44,377 nt of DNA from Planctomycetota bacterium (GTDB lineage Bacteria; Planctomycetota; Phycisphaerae; UBA1845), in NCBI GenBank assembly GCA_016860685.1, contig BOJX01000012.1:1-44377 (forward strand). Direction: 5' to 3'. The notes below the pieces were generated by a model. The model was not told where the DNA came from and did no database searches. It saw only the letters and a program-made list of their open reading frames with translations. The translations under genes were made by a program, and so were the position numbers. Positions 24,037 through 32,866 of this stretch are shown in pieces (position 1 is the stretch's first letter; the number at the start of each line of letters is the position of its first letter).

Positions 24037-26596
24037 GTTGCAACGCCACGATGATGCAGGTACCGAGCACGAATCGTTGGAACCCGCTCCCTCACGGTCG
24101 CGGCTCGGATCAAACCACCACGACCTGGAGCTGCCGGGCTGCACGCCGGAACCGCTCATGGCGTACCTGAAGGCCCTGGGCATTTTGCGCCTGGTCGCCG
24201 AGCAGAAGGACCGCGCTGCCCGCGGGTGGTGGAAGAACGACGTGTTCTGGCTGCGGTCGCCGGGATTGTTCAGTGGCGCGCAGAATGACAAGGAGAAGCG
24301 CGACGCGCTGGTGAAGTTCTTTCTGGAGGAGTACAAGCCGACGCCTCTTGTTGCTCCGTGGAACGCTGGTTCCGGCTTCTACCTCAAGTGGGATGAGAAG
24401 AAAAACGCGTTCAAGAAGCGTGATGCCACGGAAGCGGTCTCGAAGATTGAGTCGTCCACGAGTGATCGGTTTCAGCGATATCGGGAGCAGATACAAGCCA
24501 TCAAAGAAGTTCTCAATCGTTCGGCAAAGCCGTTTGATCCCGCCAAGGAAATCAAAGCTGTTCGTGAGCGTGGGCAGCGCGAGCATTGGAGCGCCAAGAA
24601 AACCAAGGACGAAATTAAGAAACTCCTGGATAGCCAGATGCTTTTTGCAGGCACGAACGGCGAGACTCTTGCTATCGGAAAGGCCGACAAGGACGCCCTA
24701 GTGCGCGAAGCACGGAGTGCATTGTTGCACGATCTTGCTTTGCAATGGATCGACACAGCGTTCGTCATTCGCACTGGCCGGAAGAAAAACCGCGTCGAGG
24801 CGCCGCTCCTAGGCAGTGGCGGGAACATCGGCAACAGCGACTTTTCGGCTCGATTCATGCAGCTTCTCGCTGATTGCGTTCCCCTCGCCAGTGGTGAAGC
24901 CCCCAGCCATGAGTCAGCGAGATCGCTGCTCAATGCCATACTCGGCGGTCCGACTGCTGGGCTTGCCTCTCTCGCAGTGGATCAATTCTACCCGGGTCGG
25001 GCTGGCGGCGCGAACATGTTTCAGGGACTGGAGGCCAAACCCCGCCTCAATCCTTGGGATTATGTACTCATGCTGGAAGGAGCAGTCATGTTACGCGGAG
25101 CAGCAAACAAGCGACTCGGAAACACTGTATCCGAATCAGGGTTCCCGTTCGCCGTTGAGAGTACGCCTGCCGGTTTTGACTCTGCCGGACCTGGTGCCAC
25201 ACGCGGTGAACAATGGCTGCCGCTGTGGGACCGTGCATGCACGGCTGGGGAAATCGCGACGTTGCTCGCGGAGGGTCGATCCGATCTGGGGCGACGAAGG
25301 GCTCGGACAGGCGTCGAATTTGCCCGCGCCGCCGCATCGCTCGGCGTGGACCGTGGCATCAGACAATTCGTTCGCGTTCAGTATCAGGCAAGGTTCGGCG
25401 ACAACTACCTGGCAAACTCGCTTGGGCGTGTAGGTGTTGTCGCTCGGGACTCAGTTGACCTGCTCCACCAGCTCGACCGCTGGCGCTGGCTGGACGGCTT
25501 TTGCCGTGCCGCCGGCGACAAGAACGCCCCGCCGCGATTCGCTTCGGCGCTGCGGCGGATCGACTCGGCCATCTTCGATTTCTGCAAGTACGGCGGCGCG
25601 GCGTTTTTCCAGAGGATCGTCATCGCGCTGGGCGCGGCCGAACGGGAACTCGCCAATGTGGAGCGGTTCCGGGAAGACAAGAAACTCAAGCCGCTCGCCG
25701 GGTTGTCGGCGGAGTGGATCGGGGCCGCCGATGACGGATCGCGCGAGTACAGCGTCGCTCTGGCCCTGGCCGGGGTGCATCACGAGCCGGACGGCCCGGC
25801 CGAGCAGCCGAAGATCGGACCGCTGCGCACGAATCTGGAACCCGTGGATTGGCAGAAGCGCTGCCGCGCCTGGGCCGAGAAGGAGCGCTGCGTCGTCTGG
25901 AACGCCGCCGACCTGGCGACGAACCTGGCCAACGTCCTCCAGCGCCGCATGATGGACGGTGAGCGCGCCGGCTGCCAGCGCCTGCCGCTGGACTCTCCCT
26001 TCAGCGTGCCGCTCGACGTTATCGCGGCCTTCATCGCCGGCGAGCTCGACGACGCGCGGATCGAGGAACTGATCTGGGGCTTGATGCTGATCGACACGCC
26101 GCGCGGGGATCTTGCGCCTGCGGGCATGAATCAGAGCCGCGACGGTCAGCGGGCCGATCCCAACCCGCTGCCGCGCGAGTACGCCCTGCTGAAACTTCTG
26201 TTCCTGCCGCGGCCGCTCGTGGCCGAACGGTCCGGCGACAAGGTCTATTGTCGTCTCGCTCGCAACGGCGAATCGGGCATCGTCATCCGTCCCGAGCCGC
26301 GCATCCTGCCGCTTCTCCGCGCCGGACGGATCGGCGAGGCGTGCCGGATCGCCGCCCAGCGCCTGCGCGTCTCCGGCCTGCCGCCGATGCCGGGGCCATT
26401 GCTGACCGGCGTGATGCGCGACGGCGCCTGGGCCGAACGAATCATTGAACCGCGTCGTGCCCAGCGACTGGCCGCCGCGTTGCTGATCCCGATTTCATCG
26501 AAGTCCGTGAACCGGTTCGTCCATCTGGTCTGCCGCGCCGACGAATCGGCCGCGGCCGAAGCACTCGCCTTCTCGGCGGAAGGAGAATCCGAATGA
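24029..26596 (+). CDS. csx17: Csx17, large subunit-like Cas protein of type I-G
   Basis: An 855-residue protein of the Csx17 family, which takes the place of the cascade large subunit (Cas8) in type I-G systems. The diagnostic start LPGCTPEPLMAYLKALGILR appears at ~37-56, preceded here by a longer variable leader than usual. Other family-like phrases are SDFSARFMQLLADC, NPWDYVLMLEGA, PLWDRACTAGEIATLLAEGR and VRVQYQARFGDNYLA. The start ATG 24029 has GAGGGAG 5 bases upstream and overlaps the cas3 stop. The gene overlaps csb1 by ATGA. In the complex it is expected to recognise the PAM and support R-loop formation; this role is inferred from gene position in the family. Confidence 0.88.
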   Translation: MAELQRHDDAGTEHESLEPAPSRSRLGSNHHDLELPGCTPEPLMAYLKALGILRLVAEQKDRAARGWWKNDVFWLRSPGLFSGAQNDKEKRDALVKFFLEEYKPTPLVAPWNAGSGFYLKWDEKKNAFKKRDATEAVSKIESSTSDRFQRYREQIQAIKEVLNRSAKPFDPAKEIKAVRERGQREHWSAKKTKDEIKKLLDSQMLFAGTNGETLAIGKADKDALVREARSALLHDLALQWIDTAFVIRTGRKKNRVEAPLLGSGGNIGNSDFSARFMQLLADCVPLASGEAPSHESARSLLNAILGGPTAGLASLAVDQFYPGRAGGANMFQGLEAKPRLNPWDYVLMLEGAVMLRGAANKRLGNTVSESGFPFAVESTPAGFDSAGPGATRGEQWLPLWDRACTAGEIATLLAEGRSDLGRRRARTGVEFARAAASLGVDRGIRQFVRVQYQARFGDNYLANSLGRVGVVARDSVDLLHQLDRWRWLDGFCRAAGDKNAPPRFASALRRIDSAIFDFCKYGGAAFFQRIVIALGAAERELANVERFREDKKLKPLAGLSAEWIGAADDGSREYSVALALAGVHHEPDGPAEQPKIGPLRTNLEPVDWQKRCRAWAEKERCVVWNAADLATNLANVLQRRMMDGERAGCQRLPLDSPFSVPLDVIAAFIAGELDDARIEELIWGLMLIDTPRGDLAPAGMNQSRDGQRADPNPLPREYALLKLLFLPRPLVAERSGDKVYCRLARNGESGIVIRPEPRILPLLRAGRIGEACRIAAQRLRVSGLPPMPGPLLTGVMRDGAWAERIIEPRRAQRLAAALLIPISSKSVNRFVHLVCRADESAAAEALAFSAEGESE

Positions 26597-27732
26597 GCAA
26601 TGGAAACAATGTCATCGGCTACGAAGCACTCAATGGCCACCCGCGGTTGCTGATGGAGGCCAAGCTGAAACCTCTTCAGGGCGACCGCTTCCAGCCCACC
26701 GGCTTTGCCGACCTCGGCCCGGCGCGGTACACCGCGCCCCGGCGGCCCAAGGGCTGGAAGGACGGCGACGACCCCGATGCTTGGGAAAACGTCGAAATGC
26801 TTCTGGTCGAGTCCGTCCAATCCGTCGCCAACCGCATGGAGCTGGCCTGTTGGGACGCCGCAGCAGAGGATCTGATCGCTGAACTGCGCGGCCTGCCATA
26901 CATCAAGATCACCGACGCGGACAACGGACACCTGAGCAATTCGCTGCTGGAGGCGCATCGGATCAACTCCGAGTACGTGATGAAGGAAGCACGGCGCGTC
27001 TCAAAGACCGACGGGGAGCGGAAGGTCGCCGAGAAACCGTTCAACGAGGAGTTCGCCGAAGAGATCGGCTATCAGAAGGATGGTCGTGTCGATTGGAAGA
27101 AGTTCCACGCGGGGTTGCTCAAGTACGACCCCAACAGCCTCCTCCACGGGTGTTTCCTGGAGGAGATCGGCGGGCGACTCCGGGTGACCCGTGCGCTCTC
27201 CGGCTTCGTCGAAGCCAGCGGGGTCAGAGTCGCGGAAAGCGGCGGGGTGAAGAACAACATCGTCCAGCCCGAACTGAAGGAGGGCGAGGGCAATCTCCCC
27301 CTCCATCGCACCGAGTTTGTCGCCAAAGAGGTCAAAGCCTATTTCAATCTCGATTTGGCCTTGCTCCGCGGGTACGGGTTGGCCGACGACGCGACCAAAC
27401 TCCTGATTGCGCTGTCGCTGTTCAAGATCCGCCGGTTCCTTTCTACCGGCCTGCGCTTGCGTACCGCCTGCGACCTGGAACTTGATGGTGAACTGACCGT
27501 CACGCGGCCCGGCGGTTTCGCAGTGCCGTCCGAAAGCGATCTCCTGGCGGAATGCAAGCGGCTGATCGACGCTTGCAAGCAGCACTTCGCCGATCCGGCG
27601 ATCACCGAGGTCGAGTGGAAGCCGGACAAGAAGAATGGCGGCAAACGCAAGAAGAGTGAGGGGGAGGAGAAAGCCGGCGACGAGAACGCCGACGATAGCG
27701 ATACGGGGGATGACGAAGGCGACAACGAATGA
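26593..27732 (+). CDS. csb1: Csb1, Cas7-type backbone subunit of type I-G
   Basis: A 379-residue Csb1 (GSU0053-type) protein, the RAMP-fold Cas7 that polymerises along the crRNA. Family phrases include LKPLQGDRFQPTGFADLGPA, VEMLLVESVQSVANRMEL and an internal FSLFKIRRFLSTGLRLRT-like segment (read here as LSLFKIRRFLSTGLRLRTA). The final ~40 residues are a highly charged Lys/Glu/Asp tail that is not part of the fold. The start overlaps csx17 by ATGA and the stop overlaps csb2 by ATGA, so stoichiometric production by translational coupling is likely. Confidence 0.88.
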   Translation: MSNGNNVIGYEALNGHPRLLMEAKLKPLQGDRFQPTGFADLGPARYTAPRRPKGWKDGDDPDAWENVEMLLVESVQSVANRMELACWDAAAEDLIAELRGLPYIKITDADNGHLSNSLLEAHRINSEYVMKEARRVSKTDGERKVAEKPFNEEFAEEIGYQKDGRVDWKKFHAGLLKYDPNSLLHGCFLEEIGGRLRVTRALSGFVEASGVRVAESGGVKNNIVQPELKEGEGNLPLHRTEFVAKEVKAYFNLDLALLRGYGLADDATKLLIALSLFKIRRFLSTGLRLRTACDLELDGELTVTRPGGFAVPSESDLLAECKRLIDACKQHFADPAITEVEWKPDKKNGGKRKKSEGEEKAGDENADDSDTGDDEGDNE

Positions 27733-29342
27733 TCGCAATCTCCTTTAAGTTCCTCGCCGGCCGTTACCACGCCACGCCGTGGGGCCGGCACGTCAACGAA
27801 GGCGCGGTCGAGTGGCCGCCCTCGCCGTGGCGGATTCTCCGCGCGCTGGTCGCAACGTGGAAGCGCACGATGCCTGACGTGGAGCAGGCTAAGGTCGAGC
27901 CGATTCTGCGAGAGCTTGCGAAGTCACCCCCGGAGTTCGTGCTGCCGCCCGCCTCGACCGGTCACACGCGCCACTACATGCCGTGGTTCAAGAAGGGTCC
28001 GGATGACCGCACGCTGGTCTTCGACACGTTTGTCGCCCTGCCGAAGGACGCGGAACTCCTGGTTCGCTGGCCCGATGCCGCGCTGGACGATGATGCGCAG
28101 CGCCGGCTTCGGCGCATACTGGACAATCTGAACACATTCGGTCGCTCCGAGTCATGGTGCGAAGCGAGGCTCCTGTCGGATCAGGACCCTGGCGCGACGA
28201 ATCTAAACGGAGGACGAACGCGGCTGGTCTATAGGCCGCTCGATGCCGGGAGCGCACCACCCGATCACGAGATCATCCGCCTGCTCTGCCCCGACCCGGG
28301 CACGGCGTTCGCGGACAGCCACGTTGTCAAGGTGAACGTACAGACAGCGGAGGAACGCATTAGCATTTACGACCCGGCATGGAATCTCTGCATGGAAACG
28401 CTGCAACTGCACGACGAGAAGTGGTCTGACCCGCCCGGCTCACGCTGGGTTCAATACATCCGCCCGTCCGACTGCTTCAAGATCGAGGCGGCCGCGCGGA
28501 CCAACACTCGCTCCACGAAAGGGCTGCGCCTTCAGGTCGCCCGCTACGCCCTCGACTCGACCGTCCTGCCGCTGGTCACCGAGACGCTCCCCGTCGCCGA
28601 GGCCGCCCGCCGCGCGCTGATGGGCCTCTACGGCCGAATCAAGGAGCACAACGGCATCCGCGGCCGCTCGCAGATCTTTTCGGGCAAAGATGAGGACGGC
28701 AACCCGCTGACCGATCACGGGCACGCCTACTACCTGCCCACCGACGAAGACGGCGATGGCCGCCTCGACCATCTCACCGTTTTCGCACGCAACGGCTTCG
28801 GCCCCGAAGAGCGCCGCGCGCTGGACCGCCTGCGTGAACTGAAGACCGGACGAAGGGGCGAAGAGCGCCACCCGCTGCGTCTGCTGCTGCTGGGGCTGGG
28901 TTCGCTCGATGATTACCAGCCCGGCCCGCTCGCCCAATCGAAAAGCTGGGTCTCGGCCACGCCGTACATTGCGACGCAGCATGCCAAGACTCGGGGGCGC
29001 GATCGGATCGACCTGCGCGACCCCGAAGCCCGGATTCGATTCCTCACCGGCGACCTTCGCGCCCAGATCGCCGCCTGCCGGCCCGACCTGCCCCCGACGC
29101 TCGTCGCGGAGGCGAACATTGAACCGGTGGTGACGGACGGGGCGTTCCGCATCGCCGGGCGCTGGCGTCCGATCCAGTTCAAGCGTTTCCGCTCGAAGCC
29201 TGGCGACGACGGGGGTCGGCGCCCGGCCGGCGCATTTCGCGTCAGGTTTACGCTTGAAGTCCATGGACCGATCGTGATAGGATGGTCGAGTCACTTTGGC
29301 ATGGGGTTGTTCGTACCCGTCCCCGAGCGACCGGGAGCTTGA
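27729..29342 (+). CDS. csb2: Csb2, Cas5/Cas6-like subunit of type I-G
   Basis: A 537-residue Csb2 (GSU0054-type) protein. The N-terminus (FKFLAGRYHATPWGRHVNEG, then VEWPPSPWRILRALVATW) is the RAMP-like Cas5 half. The second half contains MGLYGRIKEHNGIRGRSQIF, YYLPTDEDGDGRLDHLTVFA and a C-terminal glycine-rich loop SSHFGMGLFVP typical of Cas6-like RNA-binding folds. In type I-G this protein is thought to cap the crRNA 5' end and process the pre-crRNA. It is the last cas gene; the array begins 218 bp downstream. No cas4-cas1 or cas2 follows. Confidence 0.88.
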   Translation: MIAISFKFLAGRYHATPWGRHVNEGAVEWPPSPWRILRALVATWKRTMPDVEQAKVEPILRELAKSPPEFVLPPASTGHTRHYMPWFKKGPDDRTLVFDTFVALPKDAELLVRWPDAALDDDAQRRLRRILDNLNTFGRSESWCEARLLSDQDPGATNLNGGRTRLVYRPLDAGSAPPDHEIIRLLCPDPGTAFADSHVVKVNVQTAEERISIYDPAWNLCMETLQLHDEKWSDPPGSRWVQYIRPSDCFKIEAAARTNTRSTKGLRLQVARYALDSTVLPLVTETLPVAEAARRALMGLYGRIKEHNGIRGRSQIFSGKDEDGNPLTDHGHAYYLPTDEDGDGRLDHLTVFARNGFGPEERRALDRLRELKTGRRGEERHPLRLLLLGLGSLDDYQPGPLAQSKSWVSATPYIATQHAKTRGRDRIDLRDPEARIRFLTGDLRAQIAACRPDLPPTLVAEANIEPVVTDGAFRIAGRWRPIQFKRFRSKPGDDGGRRPAGAFRVRFTLEVHGPIVIGWSSHFGMGLFVPVPERPGA

Positions 29343-29560
29343 GCGTGCCGAAGAACACAGGCTTTCTTGCGAATCGGCCTGCGAGTGCAATGGTGGCGAA
29401 GGGGAGGGCCGGGGACGCTCGCACGAACGGAGATCATTGAAAACTAAAGAGTTACGATCGACCGTCGCCGTGTACGCGACCGAACGAAAGCCGTCCACGA
29501 TGCCTGCACTCGCCAGCATTCGCGCAAGTGGCTGGTATGTAGGGGGTTGCGAGGGCGGCG
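29343..29560 (+). promoter_or_regulatory. probable CRISPR leader
   Basis: The 218 bp between csb2 and the first repeat. It is mixed in composition, with one AT-richer patch (TTGAAAACTAAAGAGTTACG) near 29437-29456, and no credible gene. Position beside the cas genes and the degenerate repeat at the other end both support this side as the leader. No clear promoter was found. Confidence 0.55.
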
Positions 29561-30454
29561 GTTTCCGCAGCTCCTAAGCTGCGGCCCCATTGAAGCATTC
29601 CTTGCACGCGCGGCGCTGCTCATCCGTCAGAGTTTCCGCAGCTCCTAAGCTGCGGCCCCATTGAAGCCACTGCTCGTTAGACCTTGCGAACATGTTCTGC
29701 AGTTTCCGCAGCTCCTAAGCTGCGGCCCCATTGAAGCCTTCGGATTCGATAAGGTCAGGGACATCGACGAAGGGTTTCCGCAGCTCCTAAGCTGCGGCCC
29801 CATTGAAGCAGATAAATGGCGACCGCGTTGGAGTCTTCACTTGTCGTTTCCGCAGCTCCTAAGCTGCGGCCCCATTGAAGCCTCGCGGCGGCGAGGCTCC
29901 CAAGCCCCTGCGTCGCGTTTCCGCAGCTCCTAAGCTGCGGCCCCATTGAAGCGGCCAGACGTAATCCGAACCCGGAAAGCTGTCGTCGTTTCCGCAGCTC
30001 CTAAGCTGCGGCCCCATTGAAGCCGCTGTAAAAAACGCATCGCGTCCACGAGATACTTGTTTCCGCAGCTCCTAAGCTGCGGCCCCATTGAAGCCGCATT
30101 CCCGGACCGCGCCGAGGCCCGGAGGCAATACGTTTCCGCAGCTCCTAAGCTGCGGCCCCATTGAAGCTCGTTCTCCAGCCGCTCGATCAATGCGTCGGAA
30201 ACGGTTTCCGCAGCTCCTAAGCTGCGGCCCCATTGAAGCTCGTTCTCCAGCCGCTCGATCAATGCGTCGGAAACGCGTTTCCGCAGCTCCTAAGCTGCGG
30301 CCCCATTGAAGCGGGCCGCGTAGGCCAGTTCCCGCGAACGAATCCCGTGTTTCCGCAGCTCCTAAGCTGCGGCCCCATTGAAGCAGTCCTTCAACGCCGC
30401 GCACGTTCGCCGCGCGCGGTTTCCGCAGCTCCTAAGCTGCGGCCCCATTGAAGG
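29561..30454 (+). CRISPR. type I-G CRISPR array, 13 repeats and 12 spacers
   Basis: The 36-bp repeat begins GTTTCCGCAG and ends CCCATTGAAGC. Its centre forms an 8-bp stem CCGCAGCT/AGCTGCGG with a CCTA loop. Repeats start at 29561, 29632, 29702, 29774, 29846, 29917, 29988, 30059, 30132, 30204, 30277, 30349 and 30419. All are identical except the last, whose final base is G instead of C, marking the distal end. Spacers are 34-37 bp. Spacers 9 (30168-30203) and 10 (30240-30276) are the same sequence, the latter one base longer. By eye no spacer matches another part of the window. Confidence 0.97.
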
Positions 30455-31089
30455 TCGGTGTTTGCAGCCGACATCTCATTTGCACAGTTCCAGCAGCCGG
30501 TTGCGCCGACCATGGGCCCAGCACCGCGCGGCGAAGCGCTCCAGCTTTGGACGGCAGACATCCTCCCCGCTGCGGAAGCGCCTGCTGCGACGTGAATAAC
30601 CAGCCGGCCGGACCACTGATAGCTCGCGTCACCGCGAACACGAAGACCGTCGTCCAGACAGTTTGGCACGCGAAGCCGCACATGAAATACGTGAACGCGC
30701 GCCACGCCGTCGCCGCCCGCGCTTGGCGCGTCGCCGGATTCGCCGTCCGCCGTCGTGCAGGAAGCGAAGAGCCACTCTCGGAACGTTGTTGATGTATCCG
30801 CGATCAGGATGTCCTCGCTGTGCGGTCCCCCTTTTGCCGCAAGCGAGGCGAAGCCGTTGCGCACGGAAAGGCCCTCGATCCGCAGCGTTTCCGGCTCGCC
30901 GTTGGTCATCTGAAACGCGCGGGATACGTCCTCTGCATCAATGTTGCAGGCGTCGCACAGCTTGTGCGAATACGAAACAATAAGGGGAGGGAGCGCCGCG
31001 GCTCCCTCCCCCCTTGCCTGTGCCGACCTTGCGTTCGCCATCCGGGACGGTGGCGTTAAAACCGAACCGTTGCCCGGAACCGCGCCCGG
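30455..31089. other. region after the array without a recognised gene
   Basis: 635 bp. A minus-strand frame spans most of it but runs through a terminator hairpin at one end and into the array at the other, so I do not call it. A second minus frame has a hydrophobic stretch (FTYFMCGFACQTVWTTVFVF) near 30600-30690 that could be a relic of a membrane protein. Nothing else is supported except the terminator at 30984-31011. Confidence 0.5.
30984..31011 (-). terminator. Rho-independent terminator of the exported protein gene at 31090
   Basis: GGGGAGGGAGC and GCTCCCTCCCC form a perfect 11-bp stem with a 6-base loop. On the minus strand it is followed by TTATTGTTTC, a T-rich run, and it lies 78 bp after the stop codon. 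Confidence 0.75.
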
Positions 31090-31860
31090 TTACGGGCAAA
31101 CCGTCGTCGCGCTGACGCGGCATTGCTGAACGGTGATCGTGTGCGACCCGCTGCCGGCGGGGCACCACTTCGCTTTCGCCTTGCCGTTGGCGTTGACCGT
31201 CTGTTGCTGCGCCTGCCCGCCGTCCAGCAGGAACGTCACGGTCGCGCCGGGCTGACCGTTCTTCATGACGCCCTTGGCCTGCGCCCCGCAATTCTTCGTG
31301 CGGCACTTGGCCTTGAGCGTTTCATTGCCCGTGCAGTCGCCGCCTTCGCGATCGCCGTAGAACTGGATCATGCGGTGTCCCGCCCAGTCATACGGACCGT
31401 TCCAGTTCGACTGTCCGTTCGGCGTCCAGTAGTACGTCAGGTGGACGCCGCCCTGGGCAAGATAGTTGCTGTAGTCGTTGCTGCTGTAGAACGTCACGAA
31501 GTACGTCTGCCCGGCTTCGATCGGGTATGACTGCGAGAAGGGCGCTCCGTGCCAGCCGGTGCCGCTGGCGTTGAAGTTCACCTCGCGCAGAATCGCGCCC
31601 GGCGTGCTGCCCGTGTCGACGCGCAGCCGGATCGTCCCCGAGTTGATCATGGACGTGTGCCAGCGGATCTCCGTCAGGTCGAACGTGTTCTGCGCCGTCC
31701 AGCGGTAGGCGATCTCGTTGCCGCCGGATGCCGTCCAGCCGCCTTCGACCGGAAGAGTGTCATTCACGCCCTCAATGTACTCCGCCGCCCCAGCCGCGGG
31801 CGCGAGCGCCGCCAGCACCAGTCCGGCGGACATCAGACTCAACCGATTTCGGATCTTCAT
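31090..31860 (-). CDS. exported beta-sandwich protein with shared C-terminal four-Cys domain
   Basis: A 256-residue exported protein. A signal peptide (MKIRNRLSLMSAGLVLAALA, cleavage after GAA) precedes a ~145-residue beta-rich domain with many aromatic residues (TEIRWHTSMINSGTIRLRVD, GVHLTYYWTPNG, WAGHRMIQFYGD). It resembles choice-of-anchor or carbohydrate-binding folds but I cannot name it. Residues 176-256 (CTGNETLKAKC to TTVCP) are the C-terminal domain shared with the proteins at 18228 and 32867; this copy has two extra cysteines (191 and 233). GAGGAGG lies 7 bases before the ATG at 31860, which settles the start over an upstream in-frame ATG. A strong terminator follows. Confidence 0.72.
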   Translation of the reverse strand: MKIRNRLSLMSAGLVLAALAPAAGAAEYIEGVNDTLPVEGGWTASGGNEIAYRWTAQNTFDLTEIRWHTSMINSGTIRLRVDTGSTPGAILREVNFNASGTGWHGAPFSQSYPIEAGQTYFVTFYSSNDYSNYLAQGGVHLTYYWTPNGQSNWNGPYDWAGHRMIQFYGDREGGDCTGNETLKAKCRTKNCGAQAKGVMKNGQPGATVTFLLDGGQAQQQTVNANGKAKAKWCPAGSGSHTITVQQCRVSATTVCP

Positions 31861-32225
31861 TGTTTTTCCTCCTCTTGTTGGATCCCACCTTGCCGTCAAC
31901 CGCTCCTGATCCGGCGACGGCGCGTTGCAATGCGACCCCTGCCGCGCCTCGCCGGAGTCCTTCGGACGCACATTGTATCGCGCCGCTCAGCCCGCGCCAG
32001 CAGACCGCCTCCATCTCGCAAAGCTCCAGCCCGATCCAGCCTTGTCCCTGGTGGATCGACCCTCCCTTGGCGGACCCCGACTGGCAGCGTCGAGAGCCTC
32101 GGCCGATATTTCTCCGAAACTTGGTCTCTCGGACGCCCAATAAGCCCCTTCTCACTTGAGTTCCGGGGATCGACGGTCAAAAATCCTGCGTCCGGTCTTT
32201 CGAGCGGACAGGGGGAAGGAAGCGC

Positions 32226-32315
32226 ATGATTCTCGGCGTCAACGTTGTCGGTTTCTTCGTACGCAAGGTTCGGATCGCGTTGCTGACTGCGGTGGTCTAC
32301 GCGGCGCTGTGCTGA
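32226..32315 (+). CDS. possible 29-residue membrane microprotein
   Basis: ATG 32226 opens a 29-codon frame reading MILGVNVVGFFVRKV and then IALLTAVVYAALC before TGA. It is one hydrophobic helix with a small basic break, and GGGGGAAGGAAG sits just upstream as a ribosome site. No homologue is known to me. Because it is so short it may be chance; the good ribosome site in a 1-kb gap is the only reason to list it. Confidence 0.3.
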   Translation: MILGVNVVGFFVRKVRIALLTAVVYAALC

Positions 32316-32664
32316 ACGCTCGAACGATCTCAGACGCGCCCCGCGTCGTCTCCTCGGCGCCGAGCCGCGTCCATCCGTAAGCGGGTATTTCCGTCATCCC
32401 CGCATCCTGATTCGGCTCCGCCGCCAACACGTGTCTGCTTGTCCGACGAACCGCGCCTTCTGTAATACCGAAGCGACACCTGAACCCCGTGTTGACGCCC
32501 TCTTTCCCCAGAAAGACCCCTCCGAAATCCCGCCTGTCCGGTCGAGACCTACCGGAAGCAATCCCCCGACGTGCTCCTCGCGCATCAACACACGTGAGTC
32601 ATAAATCTTTGCACAACATCATGTTGAGATTTCGTTAAACTCGCTCGCACTGCTTCGGACCTGC

Positions 32665-32693
32665 TTGACTCGACGTGGGGGTCTGAGTTATTC
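32665..32693 (+). promoter_or_regulatory. candidate promoter for the CHRD protein gene
   Basis: TTGACT and TTATTC with a 17-bp spacer, about 170 bp before the start at 32867. Confidence 0.4.
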
Positions 32694-32866
32694 TCCCCCC
32701 GGAGAAAGTAACGGCCTGAGCGTTTCGCAAGGAGGGAGGCGGAGGGGACCGCGCAAGTGCGAAACGGCGCAGCCCCTGTGTCTGCCTTCTATCACTCCCG
32801 CAGGCCGGTTTCGGACATGGGCGCCGGAACTCGCAGTCATCTCATTTCTTGGAAAAGGAGGCAACG

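Larger units (their letters stand above)
31861..32866. other. 1-kb intergenic region between two divergent exported-protein genes
   Basis: It must carry the promoters of both flanking genes. I find one promoter-like pair on the plus strand (32665-32693) and one possible 29-codon gene (32226-32315). Longer open frames here are proline/arginine-rich shadows. TACAAT at 31972-31977 read on the minus strand could be a -10 for the minus-strand gene, but no good -35 accompanies it. Confidence 0.45.

Noticed and set aside
29597..30418. Self-targeting by a spacer
   Set aside because: I compared spacers by eye with the window and found no match, but this is not a real search, so no claim is made.
29661..30451. 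Open frames of 60-110 residues on both strands inside the CRISPR array
   Set aside because: They are translations of the repeat (FPQLLSCGPIEA or MGPQLRSCGN over and over) and of spacers, not genes.
30391..31041. 216-residue minus-strand frame after the array
   Set aside because: It crosses the terminator hairpin of the preceding gene and ends in the last CRISPR repeat; composition is not convincing.
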